In this document: positions 1 to 9,631 of the stretch, piece after piece
Layout of the letters: the number at the start of each line of letters is the position of its first letter
How positions within the stretch are numbered: position 1 is the stretch's first letter
From: Phycisphaeraceae bacterium
GTDB lineage: Bacteria > Planctomycetota > Phycisphaerae > Phycisphaerales > Phycisphaeraceae
Reading direction: 5' to 3'
Assembly (NCBI GenBank): GCA_002716625.1
Contig: PBAS01000015.1
Coordinates: 1-33,515, forward strand
Length of the DNA stretch: 33,515 nucleotides
Notes under the pieces: generated by a model
What the model was told of the DNA's origin: nothing
The model's input: the letters and a program-made list of their open reading frames with translations, nothing else
Database searches by the model: none
Position numbers and translations under genes: made by a program

Positions 1-696
1 CATCAGATTGGATGTGTTGCCGTTTTCATAAAATGGATAGGCATCGAACATCACAACGTCCGGCTGCATGATGGTGGCGAAATCACGAATATACTGTTCA
101 TACGGATAGCCATCCTGGGGGACCGGCCGTTCGTTTTCAAAACCCCAATATTTTTTGGGATATGGTGACCCTAGGGGAAGTGCGTTGGAATAGACGAGGG
201 TGTCTGGATAAGTGTCCTTTAGCCACTTTATGGCTTCAGCTGTTTTGTGCATTGACTGGTGTTGTACCTCACCATAAACCAGCCACCCCGTCAGTCCGGG
301 ATACTGCCCATGGACTTTCGTTAAGGTTGCTTTGAGCGTATCGGTAAGACCTTCCTGGAGGAAGTGTGGATACACGTGCAAATGCCATGGCAGGTTGTTA
401 GCGGTAGCCTTTTCAAGAAGTTTTGTTTTGATCTTCCAGGACAGAACTGTGTTTAGGTTTGCGCCCTGGTATTCATCGGGCTTAAATAAAGAATGCACCA
501 TGGTCAGAGCCATCGTCGTGAACGGATGGTTACGAATCCAACGTTTACCTCGGCTAAGCGGTTCTTCAGCCTGTGCTGATACGCTGAATGTGATCGACAC
601 AAGTAGAAACAGAACGATTGCAGACTGATGTACTGTATTCCGTTTCCTCTGGCTTCCCCTTTCTTGTGAGAGGCCGGATAATACTCGACGCTTCAG
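1..696 (-). CDS. Secreted hydrolase-like protein, 5' part (runs off the window)
   Basis: An uninterrupted minus-strand frame runs from an in-frame TAG at 702-700 to the window edge, so the C-terminus is missing. It encodes a basic n-region (RKRNTVHQ), a hydrophobic core (AIVLFLLVSITFSV) and a signal-peptidase-like site (SAQA/EE), followed by a soluble domain. The mature part has an alternating pattern typical of TIM-barrel glycosidase-like proteins: PWHLHVYPH, GWLVYGEVQHQ, and VVMFDAYPFYENG near the window edge. I infer a secreted glycoside-hydrolase-like fold and cannot name a substrate. No ATG, GTG or TTG lies between the upstream stop and the signal peptide. The only near-canonical option is CTG at 696-694, with AGGA about 11 nt upstream, so the start is unresolved and an indel near the 5' end is possible. 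The reading frame is secure; the function is not. Confidence 0.6.
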   Translation of the reverse strand, partial: MKRRVLSGLSQERGSQRKRNTVHQSAIVLFLLVSITFSVSAQAEEPLSRGKRWIRNHPFTTMALTMVHSLFKPDEYQGANLNTVLSWKIKTKLLEKATANNLPWHLHVYPHFLQEGLTDTLKATLTKVHGQYPGLTGWLVYGEVQHQSMHKTAEAIKWLKDTYPDTLVYSNALPLGSPYPKKYWGFENERPVPQDGYPYEQYIRDFATIMQPDVVMFDAYPFYENGNTSNLM

Positions 697-702
697 CGGC
701 TA

Positions 703-1233
703 AGTATTCCTGCGTTTCCAATAGTCCGTTAGTAAAACTAAGATTGTGGTTTGGACATGGTTTTTCCGCTAAGGGCCTGTACGGTGTCTTGGCCACGTCA
801 TCTTTCTCCCATCATACCTCAGGTTTGCCTTGATTTTACTGCCTGATCTCACGATGCGTAAGTGATAGAAGGGTAAACAATGCTTTAACTGGTGGATACG
901 GCAGTTTTTTCGCCATATTCATAGCCGCCTGAAGGCGTCTTCTTGGGAATTTATAAAGTAGGTGGGCCTAGGCCAACTCGTCATAACCGTGCCAGGATAT
1001 AGATGCGGCTGATTTCTAGGAAATAATTTTTAAATGTATCTTTTATGAAGACCGGACAGGAGATCCGTTCTACAATATAGGTGATGTGAGTGGTCATTAC
1101 TGTGCGAGGTGGGGTTTGTCGATGCTACAGAACCAAAGGGGCCCAGCCGCCTCCAGATCTAGTGACGACGCAGTGTTTAGGAGGTTCTTGCGTTAAAATA
1201 GAGTAAAAGGACCTTTTGAGAGAGGGTGTTGCC
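703..1233. other. Intergenic region between divergent genes, no gene seen
   Basis: About 530 bases lie between the secreted hydrolase-like gene (leftwards) and the C25 protease gene (rightwards). Short open frames here overlap each other and have no recognisable protein character. A 10-bp perfect palindrome (GGCCTAGGCC) lies at 965-974, and a small CGCC/GGCG hairpin precedes it. Both promoters should lie here, but I cannot place them convincingly. Confidence 0.5.
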
Positions 1234-2634
1234 ATGAAATCGAGCAATTGTAAACTTTATAGTCATCCAATGGGTTGGCTGTTATCGGTTCTGTTCCTGA
1301 TGGCTGCGTTTGTACTAACAGAAGTGCATGCAACCGACTATGCGATTGTCACCACCTCAGATATTCGCGCTTCGTCTTCACAATTGTCATCTTTCGAAGC
1401 ACACAAGGCCTTGCGCGGTCATACCGTTCATACTTTTGATGAGACAGATTGGAGTGGTTCGGGACTTACGGGAGACGCTGCAGCCGAGGCGATGCGTTCA
1501 TTTCTGCAGACTGCCGAATCAATATACGATCTTGATTACCTCCTGATCATTGGAGATCCAAGATCAAATATGGGTCCGGTACCAATGAAAACACTCCATC
1601 CTCGCAATCCTGCGCCAAACTGTAACTTTTCACAGGATGCGGTTCTTTCGGATTATTACTACGCAGATGTAAACGGTAATTGGGATCTTGATGGAGATGG
1701 GCTTTATGGAGAATTCGGTGATGTGAATCAAGTGGGATCTGCAACTGGGGATTTTGGCGTGGGCGGTATTGATCGCGAGCATGATATGGTTGTTGGTCGT
1801 ATACCGGTATATGGTGATGTGAGCCAAGCAAATATTTTCGACCAAAGTATTCAGGATCTCGACCATATCCTTCAGAAAACAATGAATTATCAAAATGCAC
1901 AGGACGAGGATGATATTGCATGGAGGAAGTCAGCGCTGATCGCCATTGAGGGGGCCAATCGTTTATTTTATGGCGAACAGCTAAAAGATAATTTGCTTGC
2001 ACCGAATGGGTTTTCTGACTATCGGGTCTACGATTATCAAGGTGTCACGCTTTCGGATCCACCTGATGCTACAACCACGTCGGTTTCCAATGTCCTTACC
2101 GGGTGGGATATCTCAACGCCCGGGATCGCGACATGGTTTACTCATGGTGGAGGGACTGGAGCTGTCGCAGTCATGACGACTACAGCGGCAGCGACGCTCG
2201 ATGATGATTCACCGACAATCACCTGGCAAGCATCGTGTTTGAATTCTCAGCCAGCTAATAGCAATAATCTTAGTTACCGGTTGCTCGTTAATGGCGCAAT
2301 TGCAACAGTAGGATTTACTGAGATCAGTCATGGTCCTGGTTCCGAAGTAGATCTAACAACCGATTCCCATTTGTCCGGTATTCCTGGCATGGGTTATGGA
2401 TTCATATCACGGGTAGGGGTGGACGAGCTGACGGTGGGCGACGCTCTTATGGAACTCAAGAGAGACAGCACGCTTTATAATCGTTGCTGGTATTGGCAGA
2501 ATCATGTGGGAGCCAATCTTTATGGGGACCCCGACATAAGTCTCTTTGATACACATATGGTGATACCAGAGCCTGCGACTTTGCCGCTATTGGCTTTCAG
2601 TGTGCTGATGGCTTACCGGAGGCGGCGTTCCTAA
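1234..2634 (+). CDS. Gingipain-like cysteine peptidase (family C25) with PEP-CTERM tail
   Basis: This is an exported cysteine endopeptidase of the gingipain fold, 466 aa. The ATG at 1234 is preferred over an upstream TTG because GAGAGGG lies 7 nt before it and a normal signal peptide follows (MGWLLSVLFLMAAFVLTEVHA). The C25 hallmarks are an N-terminal YAIVTTSDI strand, LLIIGDP followed by GPVPMK, then WFTHGGG with the probable catalytic His at about residue 304, and WQASCLN with the probable nucleophile Cys at about residue 335. Asp-rich segments between about residues 130 and 170 could bind calcium. The C-terminus is a PEP-CTERM element (VIPEPATLPLLAFSVLMAYRRRRS overall, 24 residues split as VIPEP, a hydrophobic stretch, then YRRRRS). 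By family knowledge this predicts exosortase processing and envelope or exopolymer attachment. It is monocistronic, and the downstream gene is convergent. The C25 call is from motifs and the physiological target is unknown. Confidence 0.85.
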   Translation: MKSSNCKLYSHPMGWLLSVLFLMAAFVLTEVHATDYAIVTTSDIRASSSQLSSFEAHKALRGHTVHTFDETDWSGSGLTGDAAAEAMRSFLQTAESIYDLDYLLIIGDPRSNMGPVPMKTLHPRNPAPNCNFSQDAVLSDYYYADVNGNWDLDGDGLYGEFGDVNQVGSATGDFGVGGIDREHDMVVGRIPVYGDVSQANIFDQSIQDLDHILQKTMNYQNAQDEDDIAWRKSALIAIEGANRLFYGEQLKDNLLAPNGFSDYRVYDYQGVTLSDPPDATTTSVSNVLTGWDISTPGIATWFTHGGGTGAVAVMTTTAAATLDDDSPTITWQASCLNSQPANSNNLSYRLLVNGAIATVGFTEISHGPGSEVDLTTDSHLSGIPGMGYGFISRVGVDELTVGDALMELKRDSTLYNRCWYWQNHVGANLYGDPDISLFDTHMVIPEPATLPLLAFSVLMAYRRRRS

Positions 2635-2875
2635 CGTCCATGTGTCACTACATTGATGTATGCAGTCATGTTTTCATCGCATGGTATTAAGAGGAAGAAT
2701 TCTTTAATGGTGTGTCATTCCATTGGAGTTAAGGGAGATCGCAGGGCCTATTCAAGGACAATCTTGGATAGGAGAAAGATGATCGGGGATTGAAAAATAC
2801 CGATAGGTAGCGGAGCTCGGTGCGGATCCGACTCCAGATCAGGTGGACGAACTGGCAGTTTCCTCTGGCCCTGCC

Positions 2876-3943
2876 CTAATCCATTTTATAAACCACAAAC
2901 GGAGCCTTGGCATGATTGCCAGCGGCCACCCGGATCTGTCCTTGGGAGGGTTCGGCAATAATTGAGGCGACGGTTATGCCTGCGGTAACCCAGTCTGCAG
3001 TCGGGTCTGTGGTCTGGGCGTAACGGCAGATGCCGGATGGGTCACCATGGCGGTCACGCAGGAACAATTTAAAATCATCGGTGCTGAGTTGGCCGAATCC
3101 GGATTGAATAAGTTGGGTCATACGATCAAGGCGTTCAAATGAATCGGTGGTTGACTGCCTGAAGTTTTTATTGGTAGCGTGGGGTGAACAGAGAAAGTGA
3201 TTTGAATGAACCATGAAACCAGAGCCCTCATCGGTCATCAGGTGTGGACCCTCGGTCGTTGCTTCAATATCCAGAATATGTCCCCGCCCATCGCATAACA
3301 CGTAATTACCATTGGCCCATAGCGGAACGTTTTTAAATAGTGGAACAATGTCCTCAAGCGTCTCGTGTTCAAATATCAATCGTTTCAATGGATAGTGCGG
3401 CATGCCAAAGCAAGGGGGTGGACCGCCACCTAGGTCATTGGCAAAATGACACACTCCGCGGTCGTTGATGCCGGAGTAACCTATCATGCCGCCAAACGTC
3501 CACATCAACACTTGTGGCGTATCGTTGGGCTTCAGATGTAGTACGTATCCAAAGTTAATCATTGCAGGGAGCATGTCACTGTTCTGGCCAATGAGTATCT
3601 CACTGTTTTGTGTGCCTCGTTCGGAAACGACGAAAGCCGTACAGCCATCCTGTGGTTTCTGATTAAGGGCGGTGCGAATATTTGTGGCCAACGCATCTGC
3701 AAATGTGATGTCTGCGCCTTCGGCAAGTCCTTGGATCTCCTCAAGTAAATGGGGGCAGTGCTTTTTGAAGAGAGGATGGAAATGTAGTGCGCGGTATTGC
3801 AGGTTACTGCGTGAACTCTTCATGGAAGTACACATAAAATCGAGATGATGGAGGATATGATCCTTTGCCTGTTCGCCATGCTGCCGGCCTAATTCACGAG
3901 GTGAACCGGCGACGCGATAGAATGGGTAAGGCGGTACGTGCAT
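2876..3943 (-). CDS. C45-family autoprocessing peptidase / acyl-CoA:6-APA acyltransferase-like protein
   Basis: This 355-aa protein matches the C45 (isopenicillin-N acyltransferase-like) Ntn-hydrolase group. The N-terminal domain begins with RELGRQHGEQ, the usual 'G-x-x-hG' opening, and leads to QDGCTAF, where Gly100-Cys101 is the expected autocleavage site and Cys101 the new N-terminal nucleophile. The fungal penicillin acyltransferase is cleaved at an almost identical position. Further family-like segments are IGQNSDM, FGGMIGYSGIN and VHSNHF. No signal peptide is evident, so it is probably cytoplasmic. Bacterial members are amidases or acyltransferases of unknown substrate, and beta-lactam chemistry should not be assumed. 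It stands alone, with about 200 nt separating it from the metallophosphoesterase gene on the same strand. Confidence 0.85.
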   Translation of the reverse strand: MHVPPYPFYRVAGSPRELGRQHGEQAKDHILHHLDFMCTSMKSSRSNLQYRALHFHPLFKKHCPHLLEEIQGLAEGADITFADALATNIRTALNQKPQDGCTAFVVSERGTQNSEILIGQNSDMLPAMINFGYVLHLKPNDTPQVLMWTFGGMIGYSGINDRGVCHFANDLGGGPPPCFGMPHYPLKRLIFEHETLEDIVPLFKNVPLWANGNYVLCDGRGHILDIEATTEGPHLMTDEGSGFMVHSNHFLCSPHATNKNFRQSTTDSFERLDRMTQLIQSGFGQLSTDDFKLFLRDRHGDPSGICRYAQTTDPTADWVTAGITVASIIAEPSQGQIRVAAGNHAKAPFVVYKMD

Positions 3944-4147
3944 TGGATTTCTGTTGGCTGTGATGTTTCCCGCATGGGACGACGCGACCGTGCAGGCTAA
4001 ATACCGTTAAACGGATTTTACCAATTGGTCTCAAGCCTGGAGACTATTTTGATGTAAATATATGTAGAAATATGAAGGTCAAAACTCTTCAGAAAATATC
4101 ACGATCTCCACTTGACACACGAGGATTTCTATCTGGTCTGCCATCCG

Positions 4148-5122
4148 TTATTTCGGTATCAACCAAGGGTCAGCGGTTAAAGGTGGTTCTTCCCGTGCCT
4201 GGGAATAATCCCGATCAGCAATCGTGGGATGTCCACCAGGACCATAAGAATTGAAATCTTCACATTGATCTTGACCTGGGATAAAGGATACATCAATGCC
4301 CTGTTCTGTGACACAGCAGAGATGAAACCCATGTCGTGTTTCGATCTGATCCCATCGGTCCTTAAGCTGGGGACTATTTCCCGCTGCGGAGGTTTTATAA
4401 ATTCGAATATCATCAACAATTTCAACGGGACGCCCCGTGTGCACATGACCACAGAACAGTATGTTTACGCTGGAAGCTTTCAGGAGTTTAAAGATCCGCC
4501 TACGATATGGTTCATCAATGCTGAAGTACCAAGGGAGATACTGGTCATTGCGAGTGATATCCCAAGTGGGCTCATCTAGTGAATCCATGTAGAGCCAGTA
4601 GTGCATCATGGCCACGTGATATCGTGCCTTAGGCAATTCAGGTAGCCGTTCCATGAAGTGCCAGAAACGCTCTTCTTCGCGTAGGCCTGATCCTGCAACG
4701 GCCGCATAGAATCCGGTGAAGCGCACTTCCTTGTGGATAAATGACCAGTTGATGGGACCGAAATAAGAGGCGAACAATTGCAGGCGGTTCGAGGTCATGT
4801 TCAGCGCCACATCGTCTCGTCGATTGTCCATGCCATTCCGATCAGTGTGTTTATTACCTACATCCATGTTTCCGGGAATGACAGAGAAGGGCAACGGTAG
4901 CATTTCAAGATCTTCACGGGCTAGCTGATATTCGAATTCGTGGGTATTACCATCACGGGTTAGATCACCACCGACCAGTAGCAGGTCGGCGTTGATTTCT
5001 GAGATCTGGCGCTTGATGGCATCCCAGCGGCGGTTGATGGCCGGACGGAAGCGGTAAGAACGTGGTGTCCCAATATGGTGGTCGTTCATATGGAGAAAAG
5101 TAAATGGACTGAATTTGCTCAT
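4148..5122 (-). CDS. Calcineurin-like metallophosphoesterase
   Basis: A 324-aa dinuclear-metal phosphoesterase. The metal-binding blocks appear in order: MNDHHIG (D14, H16), GGDLTRD (D53), PGNMD (N85; the usual His of GNH is Met), MMHYW, and GHVHTG near residue 225. There is no signal peptide or membrane segment, so a cytoplasmic hydrolase is expected. Family members cleave cyclic nucleotides, nucleotides, phosphodiesters or protein phosphates, and the sequence does not decide between them. The start codon is 23 nt from the end of the damaged glycosidase-like gene on the same strand, so the two were probably cotranscribed. That suggests a role in the same carbohydrate-related process. Confidence 0.85.
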   Translation of the reverse strand: MSKFSPFTFLHMNDHHIGTPRSYRFRPAINRRWDAIKRQISEINADLLLVGGDLTRDGNTHEFEYQLAREDLEMLPLPFSVIPGNMDVGNKHTDRNGMDNRRDDVALNMTSNRLQLFASYFGPINWSFIHKEVRFTGFYAAVAGSGLREEERFWHFMERLPELPKARYHVAMMHYWLYMDSLDEPTWDITRNDQYLPWYFSIDEPYRRRIFKLLKASSVNILFCGHVHTGRPVEIVDDIRIYKTSAAGNSPQLKDRWDQIETRHGFHLCCVTEQGIDVSFIPGQDQCEDFNSYGPGGHPTIADRDYSQAREEPPLTADPWLIPK

Positions 5123-5145
5123 ATCAAGACCTCATGCGTTCCCAC

Positions 5146-6582
5146 TTAGGCTTTCAGACTCATGTGTTCCAGATCGCTCGTTGTCCCGTATTCACGGGGG
5201 ATGGGCCACAGGTTTTCATCAGGTAAATCAGCGGCGAATAGTGATGCTTGTTTTAGGTAGATACGCACGCGGACATGTGGAGGTCGCGCTGCGGCCATAC
5301 CAGTGGCTTGTGCGATCATACTCACCCCATCGAACGGGAATGTCCAAGCCGTTGTTGTCCTTAATGGCAGTGCAATCGGTTCGTGAAAATCCTTCAATGG
5401 TGATGCCGTCATAGTCAACCAACTTCACTTCAACCTGGCCATGGGTGGCATCGACATTGAGTTTAAGGTCGCTGTCTTCCACGATATCCAGCGGTTTTGT
5501 TTCGATAATACCATCAAGGTGGAGTTTTCGCGGCCGTAACGCTTGAAATCGATCACGGGGGAGCTGCGCGACGCCTATGCGAAAATTGGACGTTCTGGAC
5601 GATTTCTTGTTCCACGCAGGCATGGCACCCCGACCTTTGTTGGTCGCATCGTAGAAAAATAGCATTTGGTCATCGTCGTAAACGATGCTGTGCTGTGTCA
5701 CGAGCCAGGCGCTATCCCATTGGTTCGGAGCGCCAAGTGGTAGAAAAGTCTGACGATCGGAGACGCGGTCCCAATGAAAGCCGTCACGCCGGGTGACGGC
5801 CATCTGCTGAATCTGTCCAAATGGATCACTATCGCCTTCATCGCATCGTAATATCTCAATTGGGTCTGACCAATGCTTGAAGTCTTTCGACACAGAAGCC
5901 CGCACGTAACGGACATGTGCCGATTCAGCATTCGGCCCTCATTGATTGGGATCAAATGGTTGGGGTTTACGGTTGCCACGTAAGTATGCGATGTACCGCC
6001 GATTGACCGCATCCCACACAATCGAGATTGGACAATCCGCCTTACCCGGTATTGCCAGCCGCCCCTTGGGAGGTGACCATGTGAGGCCGTTCGGGCTTGT
6101 AGCCACAAAGCACCAGCATGTGGCTCCCTGCATGACATCGGTCAGTTCGGGATAGTCACGAACATAAGAGTTAAACATCAGCAATAAACTCTCATTTGGA
6201 TCATCACTATGGTAATTTTCAATCACACAGGGCACGGCAACGGTCGGCTTTGGTCCAAGTACAATGTTCGTAGGCGATACACCACCATAGGGTTGATCGC
6301 TGACCATTATTCTCTTCCAGTTAAAGCCATCATCACTCTCTGCATAGCACAGCATTTTGTCAGATTGGTGCCCCTTGGCGCCAGCGTGATACCAGATTCG
6401 AAACCCGCGCCACCTTCACGGGGTAAAACATTGCCATAGACTGCTACAAAGCTCGCTTCCCAAGGATGTTCACCTTCGAGAATTGGGTTACCTTCAAATT
6501 TACGGGGTGGATTCAGTTGGCGATCAATGTTGTGTTCCCAACTGATGCGATGGCGATCAAGAAACAACTCAATGTTGGACAT
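5146..6582 (-). pseudogene. Five-bladed beta-propeller glycosidase-like gene (GH43/GH32-type), disrupted
   Basis: One ancestral gene is read in three pieces. Piece 1 starts at ATG 6582 (MSNIELFLD, with AAGG about 8 nt upstream) and is coherent to GGAGF. The frame must then change near 6398-6404 (one base missing beside a TTT run) to continue RIWYHAG, MLCYAESDDGFNW. Piece 2 hits an in-frame TGA at 5941-5939 (FDPNQ*GPNAES) and resumes in the same frame with VRASVSKDFKHWSDP, SRDG-like TRRDGFHWDRV and FLPLG. A further shift near the GGGG run at 5324-5327 is needed to reach the C-terminal HVRVRIYLKQASLFA. Repeated 'S.DG..W' blades indicate the GH43/GH32-like propeller superfamily. The segment between the WSDP blade and QMAVTRRDG also looks shorter than I would expect. 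The intact product would be about 475 aa. Substrate unknown. Confidence 0.75.
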
Positions 6583-7231
6583 AACCCGTACCTTATCCAA
6601 GGTATACTTTGTTTGATTAAATTAATAATAGGGAATCCGAGAAATGTTTCACACTTGATAAAGTGTTGAATCAGTCTTCATTTTATAGCATTCATTTGCA
6701 GATCCATGATCATTACTCACCTAAAAGTTTTAGTGTTTATTCCGTGATTATTTTTGGGTGTCTGTCTAAAACGTGCATGACAAACTCCATGCATGGCTTA
6801 ACTCGAGATGCCTGCCAGTACGAGGGGCCTACCCAGATCTCTTTTATCAGTCCTTCCGCCTTTACCCGGCATCCCATCTCAGATCCTATGCGGGGATGGC
6901 ATCGTTGGGGGAACCACGCATAGATTTTTCCCATCTTCAGCAATGGATGTATGAGTTCATGTGATTTTTCATATCTCATTGGTGGTGGCCCCTGAATTCT
7001 TTTGAGATAGGGTCATTTTGCACCTACAGCTGATCAATCCATAATTTGTACCAATTACCCTTTAAGACATGTAAAGTTCGACCTGACTGGTGATTACAAA
7101 GATATATGTGCCTATATGGGCGCTTGGCACACTGTTTGCGTTATATGTGGGTAATAAGGAGCTAAATGCTTACGCCAGACGCATTTCACCCGTGGTGAGG
7201 GTGTTTGAGAGCAGGCGAGCAAATTGTAGAA
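6583..7231. other. Intergenic region, about 650 nt, no supported gene
   Basis: This separates the leftward disrupted gene from the rightward dockerin/PEP-CTERM gene. Overlapping open frames exist on both strands at about 6663-6979, none with a ribosome site or recognisable motif. The minus-strand frame 6979-6737 (80 codons, rich in Trp, Cys and His) could be a remnant but I cannot identify it. Promoters for both flanking genes should be here. Confidence 0.45.
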
Positions 7232-8266
<1,035 letters not shown>

Positions 8267-8437
8267 GTTTGATCAGTTAAGAAAATTATAGCAGGCTTCA
8301 AAATCGACTGGCGGAAAAGTTCTAAATACCGCAGCATATCCCCAAGCTGGGGGAACCTATGCTTTGATCATAACGATCATTGGAAAGACAGGTATTCAGA
8401 CTCAGCGGATCCATCACCGCCAGTTAATTCGGATGTT

Positions 8438-8455
8438 GAAAAACGACTGCCGTTT
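8438..8455 (-). terminator. Possible weak intrinsic terminator after fbaB
   Basis: Ten bases past the fbaB stop, on the minus strand, AAACG-GCAGT-CGTTT forms a 5-bp stem followed by TT. The stem is short and A/T-rich, so termination here is uncertain. Confidence 0.3.
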
Positions 8456-8464
8456 CGTTGCAGG

Positions 8465-9589
8465 TCAAGCGATCGTCACATCTGGATCCAAGTACACGTC
8501 CTGAATCGAATGCAGTAGTTGGATCCCTTCTTTCATTGGGCGTTGAAAGGCTTTGCGTCCGCTGATGAGTCCCATGCCGCCGGCTCGCTTGTTGACAACG
8601 GCCGTGTAAACAGCGTCAGCAAAGTCGTTTTCGCCTGAAGCGCCGCCCGAATTGATCAACGGCGAGCGTCCCATGAAACAGTTGGCCACCTGGTAGCGGC
8701 ATAATTCAATGGGGTGATCACCCGGCGTCAACTCGCTGTATACACGCTCGTCGGTTTTGCCAAAATCAATGGCGGTATAACCCCGGTTATTGGTGGGCAG
8801 TTTCTGTTTGATGATGTCGGCCTCAATGGTAGCGCCTAAATGATTTCCCTGGCCAGTTAAGTCAGCCGATTCGTGATAGTCGGCATTATCTGTCGTGAAT
8901 GCACTGTTGCGTAAATAGCACCAGAGAACAGTAACCATTCCCAGTTCATGTGCATGTGAAAATGCAGCGGAAACTTCTTCAAGTTGTCGACAGGACTCAT
9001 CAGAGCCGAAATATATCGTGGCACCGACCGCAGCTGCACCGAGATCATATGCCTGTTGGACGTGGCCAAACATGATTTGATCTTGTGTGTTGGGATAGGT
9101 CAGTAATTCATTATGGTTAAGTTTTACTAGGAAGGGGATCTTGTGAGCATATTTACGTGAAACAGCACCAAGTACACCAAATGTTGAAGCAACTGCATTG
9201 CAACCACCTTCGATAGCCAATTCGATGATATTTTGCGGATCAAAATACAAGGGGTTCGGTGCAAACGATGCGCCTGCCGAGTGCTCGATGCCCTGATCCA
9301 CAGGTAAGATTGATACATATCCCGTACCGCTCAGCCGCCCGCTGTTTAGTATTGCTTCAAAATTACGCAGCACCTGCGGTGATCGGTCACTGCAGGCAAC
9401 CACACGATCCACGAAATCAGATCCCGGCAAATGCAACTGATTTTTGTCGATGCCTCGCGCCGTGTAACTTAGTAGTTCCTCGGCCTTGTCGCCCAGTAGG
9501 TTCTGAACGGCAGATGACCCTTTGGGACATTCCGGGTTGAGGGGAGTATTAGTTGTAGATAGGTGTGATGAATCGGTCACGGTGTCCAT
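8465..9589 (-). CDS. fbaB: Class I fructose-bisphosphate aldolase (FbaB/DhnA type)
   Basis: A glycolytic/gluconeogenic aldolase that interconverts fructose 1,6-bisphosphate with glyceraldehyde 3-phosphate and dihydroxyacetone phosphate through a lysine Schiff base. The 374-aa product closely follows the E. coli FbaB pattern: [71 protein letters not shown] (in parts; K261 is the likely Schiff-base lysine), [11 protein letters not shown] and [16 protein letters not shown]. An extra N-terminal segment of about 25 residues precedes the conserved core. It lies 42 nt downstream of pgi on the same strand, so the two are probably one glycolytic transcription unit. No damage is seen. Confidence 0.95.
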   Translation of the reverse strand: MDTVTDSSHLSTTNTPLNPECPKGSSAVQNLLGDKAEELLSYTARGIDKNQLHLPGSDFVDRVVACSDRSPQVLRNFEAILNSGRLSGTGYVSILPVDQGIEHSAGASFAPNPLYFDPQNIIELAIEGGCNAVASTFGVLGAVSRKYAHKIPFLVKLNHNELLTYPNTQDQIMFGHVQQAYDLGAAAVGATIYFGSDESCRQLEEVSAAFSHAHELGMVTVLWCYLRNSAFTTDNADYHESADLTGQGNHLGATIEADIIKQKLPTNNRGYTAIDFGKTDERVYSELTPGDHPIELCRYQVANCFMGRSPLINSGGASGENDFADAVYTAVVNKRAGGMGLISGRKAFQRPMKEGIQLLHSIQDVYLDPDVTIA

Positions 9590-9631
9590 TGGTTTCTATC
9601 CTCATTACGACGACAAGCTTATCAGTAGGAA

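Noticed and set aside
566..796. Minus-strand open frame of 76 codons starting at GTG 796
   Set aside because: It overlaps the signal-peptide region of the secreted hydrolase-like gene in another frame, and its residues show no export or domain character.
1547..2002. Minus-strand frame of 151 codons opposite the C25 protease gene
   Set aside because: It is fully antisense to a well-supported gene; its His/Tyr-rich composition reflects the complement of that gene's codons.
6737..6979. Minus-strand 80-codon frame in the 6583-7231 gap
   Set aside because: It has no ribosome site or identifiable motif, and a plus-strand frame of similar length overlaps it. It could be a remnant of a regulator, but nothing in the sequence establishes that.
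8335..8360. TCCCC/GGGGA hairpin between fbaB and tRNA-Arg as a terminator
   Set aside because: The stem is only five base pairs and no T-run follows on either strand.
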